Source: Ophiocordyceps camponoti-saundersi (nom. inval.)
Taxonomy: Eukaryota > Ascomycota > Sordariomycetes > Hypocreales > Ophiocordycipitaceae
NCBI GenBank assembly: GCA_003339415.1
Contig: PDHQ01000075.1
Location: 82,855-146,854 of the forward strand
Length of the DNA stretch: 64,000 nt
Reading direction: 5' to 3'
Shown: positions 1 through 12,048 of the stretch, piece after piece
Position numbering within the stretch: the stretch's first letter is position 1
Layout: every line of letters begins with the position of its first letter
Position numbers and translations under genes: made by a program
The notes under the pieces: model-generated
Told to the model about the DNA's origin: nothing
The model's database searches: none
The model's input: the letters and a program-made list of their open reading frames with translations, nothing else

Positions 1-3
1 TTA
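1..3 (-). other. Possible 3' end of a gene running in from outside the window
   Basis: On the minus strand, one frame stays open from about position 125 down to a TAA at 3..1. The residues it encodes (…KNHLSGIEDLLLRSASRR…, then …CPALSSTPD-stop) look more protein-like than the other frames. I found no clear acceptor site upstream and recognise no domain, so this could be chance. It is recorded only as a possible C-terminal exon. Confidence 0.15.
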
Positions 4-2902
4 GTCAGGAGTTGACGAAAGTGCAGGGCAGCGAGCAGCTTCTGACGCGAGGCGTCGAGATGCAGACCGAAGAAGCAAGTCCTCGATGCCCGAGAGATGA
101 TTCTTGGTGTTTTTGAAAGTGTGCAGAAGGCTCGGGAGAGGGGGGAGGTGAGATGGAGAAGGTGTGAGTGAGGTGAGGTGGGTAGGTGAGGGAGGTGATA
201 AGAGAACTGGCAGGAGGTTGACAGCTGCCAGCTGCCAGCTGCCAGTTCACCCCTCCCCCTGGGCTTGCACCTTCCATCCACACCATCGGCCTCTCTATAG
301 CCCTCTGAAGCTGTCACTGCATGACTAAGATGATCACTACTCTCTTTTGCTTGAGAGCCATATTCCTCTTCCTCGTCCTGATCTGGCCTCTCTGTCATTC
401 TCTTCGTCTGGCGGGTACAGGAGAGACCTGTTGCATGAGCTGCTGGCTCGTCACATCCGGTCGCCTCTTCTAACAGAGCTCGTAGAGATACAGAAGCCTT
501 CGAGACAGCCTCGATGAATCACCCTCGACGGCGCGGACTCGACACCAGACAATAGGTTGTTCTCATGCTATAAGACACCGAGTGCACGACGCTTAACGAG
601 CCGGCCGACTCCCCGGGAGGTCTTTGTCATGAGAGTCGGCCAAGTTATGCTACTGAAGCCTGGCTCTGAACATCACAGACAAGACAACGAGTTGTCGTCA
701 ACGTCAACGTTGCAAGATACTTTGGAAGTATTCTCTACCATCTTGAGAACCGAATGAGGAACAACACGATCACGTTTTGAAGCTCGCCTCAGTATTTATC
801 TATTTGGCTCTCCAGCTCCGGGTGGATTTCCCTTTTGGGACGTGAAACGTGTCTGCTGGCCAATGACAGCCTGTCAGCTGGCGGCATAATGCTCTCCTAT
901 TATACGTCACACGCAGTGGCCTTCCAGAGGCTACTATACGAGCATCTCTCTGGAGGTGCCTCCACTTTTGAGTGCAGATCTGCCGATACAACCATGTTTG
1001 TCACCAAGAACCTTTGACGGGCATACTCGATCGTTCGATAGCAGCCTCAGTTAGGGATTGTCGACATTGCGGTGTAGAGTGCACTACTTCTTTGAACCAG
1101 CCTGGCTACCTCTTTTCACACAAACAGGTTGACGACTTCGAGCCAGACTTCTAGAAAGCCTTGGCAAAGCGGAGATGTCGGGTCGGTCATGCATCCTTGA
1201 CGAGCAGCTTGCCGCGGACGAGCTACGCAGGCCTAATAAGCTTCAACGATGCTGCATGGCCGCCATGCGTAACCTTGATCTTGCACGGAATTCTCTCATC
1301 TCACGAGACAGACGGAGCCAGCGGGGTGAGAGTCTTGCTCAGCTTCACGTTGTCTCTTGGCTTCCAGGTGCCGAGAGACTACGATATGTTGCTGGTGGGC
1401 CAACTCGCGTTAGCTTCTCGGGTGCGTGGCGGACGACCGTCAAGTCAACTGTACGACAAAGGTATGAGACCATCGGCGTAAGGCTGGGGTAGCACTCGAT
1501 ATCTTATTAGCAGGGGCAAGCTCGCCAGCACCATCCTGGCGGTTCTACTTTCGGAGTACTCCCGGATGACTTCGTAACCGTGTTTCCGATCTGGAGTTTC
1601 GCAATTCAGCGATGGACTTGAGGACCAGGAAAGACACAACGGCTGCCATGTAGGGATGTATATCCATATTCCGCTCCTTGCTGGCGTCGACCAGGGACGA
1701 CTTCGGCAACGTCGCAGAGGCTAGTGTGTCTGTCGAATAGGCGCAACAACTGTCGTCGATTTAACGTTGACGGCAGGTTCCGGACTTATCAACACAGTTT
1801 CCGATGAAGCTGCTGTTACGTCGAAATGAGGTGGACGACTAATTTAAACAGCCAAGACTCCGGGATTATAGCCGTGAGTCGTGAGCGACAGGAAGGGTCG
1901 TCAATAGACTGACAGCTTCTGACAAGAGCAAGCTTCGTCCTGTCTCGCTGCTGGAACCAAGATGAAGGCCTGGGCAGAAACAGATGATCCCAGAAGGCAT
2001 GTTGGATCGGAGAACGACCTGATCCCTACTTGGTAGTTGGCAGAAGCAAGACATGACATGGAGCAGCGGTGACAACACCTTTACTGGCACAGAAGACGGC
2101 GGAAACAAGAAAAAGACAAGGGGGACTTGGCTCATTCAGGCTTGGCCTCTTCCCGTCTCCTGGGCATTACAATCAGTCATCAGATATTGACTTGGCCTAT
2201 TTCGTCTCTGCAACGCTGCATATCTGCATATCTCCAGGCCCCCTCCCCGACGATTTCCACGAAAGGTTCGCCCTCCAATCGTGACCACCGTCTACTGACC
2301 AAGGCATCGAGCAGCGAATAGCCTAAGCGGATAAAGTTCTGTCGGGAATTGAAGCGTGATATCCCGCGGCATGTCGCCGAGATGTCGACGACAAGATGGC
2401 GATTGTCACGGGAGCTTTCGCGGTATGGCGTCTGTCGGAGGGGGCAAGCTCAACCAATTATTGAGTGCAGTAGCTGGAGCTCGATGCTTGGCCAGCTCCC
2501 ATTTTATTCATTGATGGACAGATCAAGCACTGCTTTCCCTCTGGCGGTAATTGTCTCAGGCAATTTAGCCGTCGGCCATTATAAGGACCCTTGTCCGAAG
2601 CTACGGTTTCTTGCAGCTATTTCTGCATCGCGTGCCTGCGGGTATCGTTTCGCTCGTCGTCATTTCTTCGCCGCCTCTCTCTACGAATCACTTGTTACTT
2701 TTTTCCCTTTCCTTTCTTTCTTTTGTGATGGACTGAAACAGTAGCTGCTGTTTTCTCTCTTCGTGTGAAGCGGCCATATATCACTAGGGTGCTCGATTTC
2801 CATCACGCGAGAGACGATCCGATCTAGAAGAGTGGCAGAAGAGCAGACAAGAAAGATCAGTTCAGAGACAGACTCACACGATATCCGCGTTCACAGGGAA
2901 GG
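4..2902. other. Gene-poor left end
   Basis: All open frames here are short (at most about 130 codons), overlap in several frames and carry no motif I recognise. The stretch from about 560 to 2340 has ordinary composition with no simple repeats, so it could be long promoter DNA or a decayed gene or element. A C/T-rich stretch around 2700-2760 precedes the gene starting at 2903 and probably belongs to its promoter or leader. Confidence 0.4.
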
Positions 2903-3685
2903 ATGACGAGTCTGGGTAATACCACGGTCTTCATCGCCGTCATCCTGTCGGCTCTCATCATCAGGGTAAGGCACCGCGAGCAGAGAAGCTACGGAAAACT
3001 CATGCCAGCCCAGGTCAGGGGCTTTACCGTCATCGCCCCCATCAAAGGCTACGAAGTCTTCACCCCCGAGTGGGAAATCGATCTCTCCCCCGGCGGCCCA
3101 AGGGTGACGCTAAGCGGCAGCGTCCAGGAGATTTACCGACAAGTTCTGCAGCTGAACCCCCAGTACGATGAGAACGTGAGCTGGACGCCAGGAGAAGAAG
3201 ATGCCAAGATCGTCATGTCGTCCAAGTTGGCGCAAGTTGGGTCTTCGAAGCACGTCACCGACTGGAACGTCGCGACTACTCTTTGCGGCAGATGGCCAGC
3301 TACGCCGGTGCGCCGCATACGCGAGGGTATCCGATATCTGAGGCGCATACGAGGACAGCCGATGAGCCACGCTGGCCCGGCGCAATGCGGCCGTGTCAGT
3401 TGTTCCTATAACTCGGCTATCTGGTGGTGCAATGATGTGAGGCTACCGTCACCCCATTCATTCTCCCCCCCCTTTTGTCGCTGGTTTCCTCTGTCTGACA
3501 CGGATTGCCGGGGGCTACAGGATCGTCGGCCCAAGGTTCTGAGCTCCTTTGCGTCCATCGCTGACGGAGCACAGCTGCTCGTCAGGAGATGCGTTGAGTG
3601 GATGAATCCGCAGCCAGAGGCATTTGGAGGCCAGGCTTTTCATCCGCACAAGTGGAATGTCATCATCCGGGGGGACAATTGTTGA
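2903..3685 (+). CDS. Small secreted protein of a conserved fungal family
   Basis: The start has a short hydrophobic stretch (residues about 9-20) that can act as a signal peptide. The body has blocks I recall from a widespread, uncharacterised fungal secreted family: GYEVFTPEWEI, then GRVSCSYNSAIWWCND, then SFASIADGAQ, then GQAFHPHKWNVIIR near the end. The last two blocks come together only if an 84-nt intron is removed at 3437-3520 (GTGAGG…CTACAG). That intron is a multiple of three and has no in-frame stop, so the unspliced frame also reads through. A second possible intron, 2966-3013 (48 nt, GTAAGG…CCCAG), would place the signal sequence directly before the conserved part. Mature length would be about 200 residues with several cysteines likely paired. 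No enzymatic role is known to me; the family is often discussed as effector-like, which is inference here. Confidence 0.75.
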   Translation: MTSLGNTTVFIAVILSALIIRVRHREQRSYGKLMPAQVRGFTVIAPIKGYEVFTPEWEIDLSPGGPRVTLSGSVQEIYRQVLQLNPQYDENVSWTPGEEDAKIVMSSKLAQVGSSKHVTDWNVATTLCGRWPATPVRRIREGIRYLRRIRGQPMSHAGPAQCGRVSCSYNSAIWWCNDVRLPSPHSFSPPFCRWFPLSDTDCRGLQDRRPKVLSSFASIADGAQLLVRRCVEWMNPQPEAFGGQAFHPHKWNVIIRGDNC

Positions 3686-5074
3686 GACAAGATGGTATAT
3701 GAAGTGGACGAAGTAGATGATGCAAAGACTAGATGCTGACTTGGGATGGGGGTTGAGTAGACCAAGGGAGAAGGGGTTGACGGTGCTCTGTGAGGCGAAG
3801 GCGGGACAGCTCGATAGGCACTAAGTAAACAGGGTCAATAAGTACGAACACTAGGGCTTCATCCCCTGCACGAGAAGCCGTAGCATGCAAATGAGCTGCG
3901 TCGTGATGCGGGCAAGAGGAGAGAGAAAGCTTGGCCACGATGCCTTCAGCCGGCGCTCGGCACAGGAGCTAACCCCGAGATATCACATCCCCCCAAGCCA
4001 TAGGGAGCTAGGCAGTCAAGGTAGCCCCTTGCACGACGCAGGTCAAGCTATGAGACTCTCCATCAGCCGGCCCCTACGGCCTATGAAGTCTCAGACCAGG
4101 AGGGAACTGCACAGCCTCTCCACCTAAGAGGGGGATCCCCTGTCGATGTTATGCAGAAGCCGTCGTGAGGAGAGAGTTGCCAGTGGTTAAGGACAAGTTA
4201 CATACTCTGCAAAGACTGACGATATGACCTTGTATATCCGTAGATGAACGTCTCATCGGCACTTTACGGACAGAATCATCAAGCCAGGATACCGCAGCAA
4301 AACCCCAGAGAAGAGGAGACACAACCCAGCGAGACATCTCAGCATCTCCCCTTGACCCATCCCGGCCGCCCCTAGAGCGCGGGGATATCTAGGACAACAC
4401 GCGAGAAGCGAGACAACGGAAGCAGGCCCCCCAAGCGGGCAAGACATCTAGTCCAGGATAGCCTTGTCTAAGCTCCCGCGGATAGCCAACGTTCCCCAAG
4501 ACCTACCAGCTAGCCCGCCCGTTAGAAATGAGCAAGACGGGGGAAGAAGAAAGGGGAAAAAAAAGCAACTTCACAGGGTCTGGAATGCCGCAGAACAGGC
4601 ATGGCGAAAGCTGAGACGGGGCTTTTTTTGCTTTGTCCGAGACGATAGTCGTTTTCTTGGGCTTGGACGCTGCAAGGGAGGTTATCAGCTTCTTTTTGCC
4701 GGACGCAGGCACGGACTAGTTGGGGATGGACTTTCAGGCGTGCTGCTTCTGGAGGGGGGCTAATGATGGTATTCCGTGCTTCTCTGGTTGTTGCTATCAC
4801 TTTGACATCCCTGTATCGTGTAAGACCGGGGGGAGCGCACAAGCCTTGTTGTCGCCCCCCCCTTGGCTTTGCTTCTTTCTTTACTTGATGCCCTTGAGTT
4901 GTGATGGGCGTTCTTTCTTGATCCCTGCTTGTCTCTTCTGTAGAGTCGTTCTTGTTAAAAAGGGTCACCCCGATCTTGAGGTTCAGCTGAGATTCGGGTC
5001 TGCGGTATCCTGACTTGAACTTTCTCGTTACTTCTCACATCGTGAATCGTGGAAAATCGTCGTAGATAGACGAC
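3686..5074. other. Intergenic region
   Basis: No coding region is convincing. Between about 3850 and 4520 there are many short CTAG/CTAGC-containing words and several overlapping short frames, none with a recognisable domain. The last few hundred bases are T-rich on the plus strand and probably serve as promoter for the gene at 5075. Confidence 0.4.
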
Positions 5075-6519
5075 ATGGTGAAGCTCTTCTCTCTCACTTA
5101 CACCCGTCCCAAGCACGTGGACGCACCACGTCCGAGCCAGGATGGTTCTCAAGAGGTCGTCTCCATCCGGTCAGGGACCTCCGGCTGCTCAGCAGGCATC
5201 CCGGACTCGCTGGCTTTTGACAACATCATGAACGGCGGCACTTGTCCCGTGAGTTACCGACCTTGTCAGACGTATTACCCGACCATCTATTCTGACGATG
5301 GTCAAAACTCAGCCCATGACGGTACGCGACTTCATGAACTACCTCATCTATATCGAGCACTCTGCCGAGAATCTACAGTTCTGGCTATGGTATAAAGACT
5401 ATGTTCAACGCTTCCAATCCGCCGAGACGACGGACATGAGCCTCGCGCCCATCTGGACGCAGGACCTGGAAGACGATGTGGTGGCACGAATCCGTAAAGA
5501 CCACGCTGAGAAGATGCGTCCAGAGCCGCAGGTGACGGCGGAGATGCTCAAGGGAACAGACTTTGAGAAGCCTGCTGTAGATCAGGCGGGCGTGAATCCC
5601 TTCAACACGCCTCCGCTCAGCTCTCACGGCACCGGGGACGATCTCGGCTCGCTGGGCACGGCACCGGTCAGCTTGCCGTCCGGGACACCTTCAAGCTTTA
5701 CGTTACGAGCAAAGGAAGCCTACGCTTTTGCTGGTGCCAGACAGCCTTGTAAGTGCCTCAGCGCGTCTATCAAAGCCCATCTCCGGCTCATCAGACTATC
5801 AAGTCACCATCCAGCCGTTCCGCGAAGAGATCGACCGCGTCTTGGCCACGTACATCATGGACGGCGCTCCGCGACAACTCAACCTCGCATCGTGGGAGTT
5901 GAAAGCAGCGGTTCACGCACTATCTTACACGACGCACCCAACAGCTCTCCGATCGCTCTTCTCAACTGTCGACGCGTCTCTTCGACGACAAGCGCATCCC
6001 AACTTCATACGATGGTCCATCTGCAACGGCAACCCGGCGCGGGTCTTCTTCGCGAGGGCTCTCGGCATCGGTCTTATCATCGGCGGCATCTTGATGGGCG
6101 TCATCATGACTCTAAGCAGATTAGGTCGTGGCTATCGCGCCTTCGTAGCTCTCCCGCTCGTCCTGGGCATCAGCACCCTCGTGGCGGCGTACAAGGGCAT
6201 GTGCGTGGTGTTGCACGGGATGCATCATCGGCACGTACGACCGTGGGAGCTGTTCGTTCAGGATGACGGCGAAGACCTTGACAGGGGGAGTTTCGAATCG
6301 TTTGGTTCGACCAACAGTTACGAGGACGAGCCTTGGGTTGTCAAGTATGAGAAGCGTAACGTCGTGCGCAAGATCTTTGACAGGGAGGTTTGGATTCAGG
6401 AGCCTGCGTTGAGGCAGATTCAGGACACCATCTTCTTGCAGGCTATTCTGGCTTCGTTGCTGCTTGGGGGGGTGTTGACGGCTATCTTCGTCGCCCTGCC
6501 TGGCGGCAAGCTGTTCTGA
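5075..6519 (+). CDS. rax1: RGS-domain membrane protein, Rax1-like
   Basis: Three exons (5075-5248, 5313-5748, 5795-6519) join in frame to 444 codons, close to yeast Rax1 (435 aa). The introns are GTGAGT…CTCAG (64 nt, with a CTGAC branch site) and GTAAGT…CATCAG (46 nt). After a short N-terminal region the protein has an RGS-type helical core starting VRDFMNYLIYIEHSAENLQFW and ending in the second RGS half (HPNFIRWSICNGNPARVF), with a long Ser/Thr/Pro insertion between. Three hydrophobic segments follow (LGIGLIIGGILMGVIMTL, a segment with FVALPLVLGISTLVAAY, and AILASLLLGGVLTAIFVAL). RGS plus three C-terminal membrane spans is the Rax1 layout. In yeast Rax1 marks the bipolar bud site; in Aspergillus the homologue affects growth and stress responses. 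The GAP-type residues were not verified, so catalytic action on a Gα subunit is uncertain. Confidence 0.82.
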
Positions 6520-7842
6520 GTCTTTCTGCGAATGGAAGTGAAACTGTTGACGATGAGGTTACGAGATGAAACGTGTTAAGAGATGGCTCGTCTGAGTATC
6601 AAGTCTTTAACAGCGTTGAGAACATGAGCATGATGTAGGTAGGCGTGGTTGAATGCGGAGAGTGAGACTTGATATCAAGCCACACACACACACAACATTC
6701 CATCGCCAACGGCTGTTATCAGATCGAATTTGCAGAGATCAAAGCGTTTAACAAGGCCATCTCTATGTATCGCATAGATTCATTCATCACATTCCATCGC
6801 CGTTGCATCAACTTCGTCTCATCATTCATCAAGTGTCTTCTCCGCCTCATTGCTCACATGAGTTTCCCCTTGTTCATTCTCATGCTGCATAAACATGTGT
6901 CTCTCTGTTGGTAAGCCACACTCGACGATGACGCGCACGCGCCCAGCAAGGCACAAACCCGCCGTCTCGACCGAACCTTACCCACACACTGCCATGCAAC
7001 TCACGACGGAAGCCAGAGAGAATGGGACTCGGGAGGTAAATTACAGGCTATCCTGCTGCAACTGAAGAATCGAGAGCTTGTCTTCAAGAGACAACGGCGT
7101 TGCGTGTGTTGCCCGTTGGTTTCCCCCCCTCGATGAGGCTTCAACTCCATGAGCAGCTGTTGGTGAGACCTCTACGTCGTAACCTTGCTGCACGGACGCC
7201 CGACATGCACCCGACGATGCACGAGCGGCAGATCCGATTATGATGTCAAGTCGACATCGTTATCATGGTTCATCGTCGTGCTCACGACTGTGGAAGCATG
7301 CACACACCAATCTGCCTCTTTCGTTGACAACTTGTGCCGAGAAGCAGAGAGTCTATCTATACCAGGACTTCATATTAACTTTTAGTCAACTGATATCCTC
7401 GTTGTGGCTGGGCTTACAGAGGTTCAATGACATGCAGGCCAGCCAGCAGCAAACGCTGTGGAGATGAGATCGTCAAGATAGTGGCCCGGCCATGTCTGCG
7501 CAAGTGTCTCCGGAAGTAGTAGCATCGTCAAGGCAAACGCAACTCAAGACTCAGTCCCTGCGGAAACATGTTGGCTGCCGGATGGACAAGTTCGTTGGAA
7601 CCCCCCCGGGGTGCCACCACTTGCATTCAATGCATTCAATGCCATTGTTCTGTTGGTTGCCAGGCTCTGCGGTGATAGTCACCTACGCGTGTAAGTCGTC
7701 ATTGCATGTCCAGAGTTGACGGCATAAGAGGTAGATGAAAACAAACCGTCATGTCTTATAACTTGAGTTCGCCTGTCCCGGCCTTCTCTGCAGGTCAAAG
7801 ACTACATAGTATACGTGGTACAGTTTTAAATCGACTGCAACC
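6520..7842. other. Intergenic region
   Basis: Contains a short CA run near 6682-6693 and otherwise ordinary sequence. Short open frames at 6669-6914 and 7185-7467 show no motif. The final 100 bp before the P450 start are AT-richer (TTTTAAA at about 7824-7830) and are the likely core promoter. Confidence 0.4.
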
Positions 7843-9505
7843 ATGATCTATTCACCATTGCTGTTCCTCATTCTCGCCCTCCTCTTATACCTCCTCGTCA
7901 GTCATCGACATGGCAAGAAGAGTCGCGAAAAGAGCCCTGGTCCCAATCTCCCTCCTCTTCCCCCAGAGCCAAAGACACCGTCGATAATCAGCCAGTTCTT
8001 CAACGGCCCTCCAAAGGAAAACGCAGAGGATGATCTTGTCAGACGGAAAGAAAGCCACGGTCCCATCAGCTCCTTGACCGTCATGGGAAAGACTCTCATC
8101 TTCATCCATGACCGTGACGTGGCAAAGGAGCTGCTCGATGCCAAATCCTCCGCAACCTCGGGACGTCCGGCAACCGAGTTTGGCTCTAAGATGTGTGCTT
8201 ATGATAGGTTCTTTGCTCTGCAGCCATACGATGATCGGTTTCGAAAGGGTCGAAAGCTGGCTCATCAGATGATCGGGACGGGAGAGCGCGCGTCTCGGTT
8301 TCATTCCGTACAGGAGGAGGAAGTTTGTAGGTTCCTTGTACGCCTCATGGAACGACCGAACGATGTCATGGAGCACCTCAGAACGTAAGAGTTGCTTGAG
8401 CCTCTCTCTTCTCAGACATGGCTGACTTTCCCACAGCAGTGCAAGCGCCAACATCTTGAAGATGACTTACGGATATGCGGCAAACGACAAAGACCCCCTC
8501 GTCGACTTGATCGAAAAGGTCATGAGCTCGCTCGAAGCTTCGTTCTCTCACGTGGGAACCAAGGTGGACATGTTCCCTGTTATCCAGCATCTACCGGAAG
8601 GGCTTCCCGGCACGGGATTCAAAAAGACGGCTCGGCGGTTTAGGACGATGGCGGAAACGGCGGTTAACATCCCCTTCTCTTTGGTTCGGCAACGGATGAT
8701 GGCCGCCGATCAGCCAGACTCCTATGTCTCGTTCCTCATCAGGAAAGAGGGCGGAGAAGGACAGCAGCTGAGCCAATACGACGAGTCCATCATCAAGTGG
8801 ACTGCTGGGAGTATGTATCTTGCTGGAGCAGATACGATAGTCGGCACTCTGGCCAGTTTCGTCCTGGCTTCCATCTTGTTTCCCGAAGCACAGGCCAAAG
8901 CGCAGGAAGAGCTTGACCGAGTGGTTGGTACCAACAGGCTTCCGATCATGAAAGACCGAGACAATCTACCATATGTCGACGCCTTGGTCAAGGAAATCTT
9001 CCGCTGGAACCCGGTTGCGCCATTCGGAATAGCACATCTTGCGACTGACGACGTCATCCTCGAAGACTACACGATCCCCAAGAACTCCGTCTTGATCCCC
9101 GCCATATGGTCCATGTGCAACGACCCGGAAACATACCCGGATCCGAGGAACTTCAAGCCGGAGCGACATCTCGGTCCAGAGCAACAAGCTGATCCCAGAC
9201 TCTTGTCCTTTGGCTTTGGGCGTCGCCGATGTCCCGGACGGTTCTTTGCCGACGCCAGCGTCTTCCTGACGATTGCGTCTGCGCTGGCCATCTTCAACAT
9301 CGGTAAAGCTGTTGACGAACAGGGGAGAGAACTGGAGCCGAAGCTCGAGTTATCACAGGGGTTGCTCAACCATCCAGAGCCGTTTCCGTACAAGATCACG
9401 CCGAGGGGTCCGGAGCAGGTCAAGTTGATCGAGCGCTTGAAGCACGAGGTTTCATGGAGCAGCGATGCAGATCGACTGCCCAAGATTCCCCCTGATCTCT
9501 TCTGA
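7843..9505 (+). CDS. Cytochrome P450 monooxygenase (OrdA-like)
   Basis: Two exons (7843-8384, 8437-9505) joined across a 52-nt intron (GTAAGA…CCACAG) give 536 aa, the normal length for a microsomal fungal P450. Residues 1-20 are a hydrophobic membrane anchor followed by basic residues and a proline-rich hinge (PGPNLPPLPP). The oxygen-binding I-helix motif AGADTI is near residue 310, the K-helix ExxR (EIFR) near 367, the PERH motif near 420, and the heme loop FGFGRRRCPGRFFAD near 439 with its cysteine thiolate at about 446. It resembles the group often labelled O-methylsterigmatocystin-oxidoreductase-like, but that name says little about substrate. No other pathway gene sits next to it: its neighbours are an RGS protein and pantothenate kinase. 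It probably acts as a stand-alone oxidase at the ER with a P450 reductase. Confidence 0.92.
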
Positions 9506-10002
9506 ATGGAGGTCTGAACTGAGGAGATTGATTACTTGATGCTATTGGCGAGTTCTAAGAATCGTCTTCGAGTTTACTGAATTCTCCTGCTTGTTCCGTT
9601 GATTTTGTTATATAGATGTTAGTGTTTACCGCCACGTAGATAGTAAACAACTAACACGCGCCTTATTTCGAAAGGCCATCACGTGATACTGGTACTCAGA
9701 CTTGCGCCACACTATTGACAGCCACTTCCGACTGCCGCTCCCAGATTATATCATCCGGTCTCAACAAGCAGCTCCAGATAGCCGAGAGGCCGAGCTTACG
9801 TCACGATCCTGCACACTTAAACCTCCGAGCTTCCCTCAACCTTTCAACCGTGACGTCCTTTGTCCGTCGTCACACGGGCCCGCATGCTCTGGCTTTTCTC
9901 CCTCGTCGTCACACTCCAGCAGTAAGCTGTGCTCGCTGCCGAGACCATCCCCTCGCCGCTGCCCCCGCCAATGCGCGGACACAGCGAGCGCCGTCCATCG
10001 CC
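9506..10002. other. Intergenic region and kinase leader
   Basis: About 500 bp separating the P450 stop from the pantothenate kinase ATG. The second half is C-rich and CT-rich on the plus strand, as is common for fungal leaders. An open frame continues upstream of the chosen ATG but without conserved sequence. Confidence 0.4.
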
Positions 10003-11477
10003 ATGACTCCCGCCGTCGAGGGCCAGGATGAGAGCGCAGCGAGCCGGTCTAGCGCAATCGGCAGCAAGACGTCAATAGACGAGATCGACAATACGATCAC
10101 GAGGCCTGGAAGCGTCAAGATCAACGTCAAGGGCGCCTTCATCGTCGATGCCGAGACGTGCTCTCCCGCTCCCGGCCGGGCCCAGGCCGGCGGCAACGGC
10201 AGCGGCAGTCCTACACACCGTGAGACCAGTGACATCCGCCTACCAAATCACACGGCTGTCGTGAGCCATATTGCCATTGACGCAAGTTTTGTGCCTTTCG
10301 CCTCTCATCTTTCTTCATCTGACGCTTCCGGCAGATTGGCGGCTCACTCATCAAACTCGTCTACTTCTCGCGCGAGGTTCACTCGACCGAACCCGGCGGC
10401 CGACTGAACTTTCAGAACTTCGAGACGGATCGTGTCGACGACTGCGTCGAGCTCATGAAGCACCTTCGCGACAAACATCTGGAGCTCAATGGTTCACGGC
10501 CCAGTGAGCTCTGCGTCATGGCCACCGGCGGTGGCGCCTACAAGTTCTATGACAAGATCCGTGATGCGCTCGGCGTCGACGTTCTGCGCGAAGACGAGAT
10601 GGAATGTCTCATCATCGGTCAGTCGAACCATGACTCCCGTCTTCCGAGCTATGCTGGCTGCGATACTGACGCCCTCTGTTCGCTTCTTGGCCTAGGCTTG
10701 GACTTCTTCATCACCGAGATCCCTCGAGAGGTCTTCACATACTCTGTTACGGACCCGATGCACTTTGTCAGCCCCCGAGAGAGGCCATACCCGTATCTGC
10801 TAGTAAACATCGGCTCGGGCGTTTCTTTCCTCAAGGTCACCGGACAGCGTTCCTACCAACGAGTCGGTGGCACATCTCTGGGAGGCGGCACGCTCTGGGG
10901 TCTCCTCTCTCTGCTGACGGGTGCGCGCACATTCGGCGAGATGCTGGACTTGGCCGCTCAAGGCGACAACGCTCGGGTCGACATGCTGGTTGGGGACATT
11001 TACGGGACCGACTACGGCAAGATCGGCCTTAAGAGCACGGCAATCGCCTCGTCGTTTGGTAAGGTCTTTCGGCTCAAGAGCGCTTCCGAGGCTGCCGCCG
11101 CCGCAGCCGACGACGGCTACCCCCAAGCTCCCGACTTTGGTGACGGGGATATATCTCGGTCGCTATTGTACGCCATCTCTAATAATATCGGACATCTCGC
11201 CTTTTTGCAATCGCAGATTCACAACTTGTCAGACATCTACTTTGGCGGTTCTTTTATTCGAGGACACCGCCAGACGATGAACACGCTGAGCTATGCCATC
11301 AAATTCTGGAGTAACGGCTTGAAACAGGCTTACTTTCTGCGACACGAGGGCTATCTCGGTGCCGTCGGCGCCTTTCTGAAGAGGCAGCCCAAGAACTGGG
11401 GCCGCAGAAGCAGCCTAGAGGGCCTAGAGGAGCTACAGGAGCTCAAGAGAACCATGAAGGCCAAAGAAGGCCAGTGA
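10003..11477 (+). CDS. CAB1: Pantothenate kinase (type II, eukaryotic)
   Basis: Catalyses ATP-dependent phosphorylation of pantothenate, the first and controlling step of coenzyme A synthesis. Exons 10003-10281, 10335-10617 and 10696-11477 join in frame to 447 aa. The first intron starts with GC rather than GT (GCAAGT…GGCAG, with a CTGAC branch site). Splicing it rebuilds the phosphate-binding block AID-IGGSLIKLVYFSR. The second intron (78 nt, GTCAGT…CCTAG) is frame-neutral and stop-free; removing it gives EMECLIIGLDFF, the continuous family sequence. Other visible family motifs are ATGGGAYKFYD, NIGSGVSFLKV and GGTSLGGGTLWGLLSLLTG. A low-complexity N-terminal extension of about 90 residues precedes the catalytic core, as in other filamentous fungi. 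The start at 10003 is the ATG nearest to conserved sequence; an upstream in-frame ATG cannot be excluded. Confidence 0.93.
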
Positions 11478-12048
11478 AGGCGGGCGAGAGCGAGAAAGGG
11501 GGTTTCGTCACGCGGCGTCGCTCTCTTGTACTTATAATACTACGCTGCGTGCGAAGAATTCCTCGGTTTCACGCTCAGAGCGTTGGGAAGACGTTTGGTT
11601 TCCTTCTTTGGGCCGGGCTGGAAGATTTCTGTGGACGGCGTATCTGTGCTTCCCGGCAACGGCAGTCGGCATGTCTAGCGATTTCAATTATAGATCTGGA
11701 TTATTGACATTGGAGGGCGCAAAAGAGGGTTCAGCTACAATTGCACACCATACATACATACGCACGAGCATACTCCGGCGCAGAAATCTCTCCAAGACGC
11801 ACCACCCGGTGATACAGACGCGAATGACTTCCCCAAGCATGGTACCAATGTGACGGTCGAGAGGTTTATTGTGGACGATATGGGCTGTGTAAGAGAAAAG
11901 TGTTGAGAAAGATTATCTGCAATCTATAAGGAGACGCAGTGACATACGAGTCTTCAGAAACATCCTGTCTAAGAATAGAGCATGATGGAGTTTGCCGACT
12001 GCAGCCGAGTGCTCAAGAGAAACAGGAGGGGGCCCGTGATAGGTGACA
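11478..12048. other. Convergent 3' flanks of pantothenate kinase and AIM11
   Basis: The two genes point toward each other and this 570-bp stretch holds their 3' ends. I see no coding region and no strong repeat. Confidence 0.4.

Noticed and set aside
2349..2744. 131-codon plus-strand frame with a hydrophobic end
   Set aside because: No motif, no support from flanks, and the hydrophobic end comes from a T/C-rich tract before the next gene.
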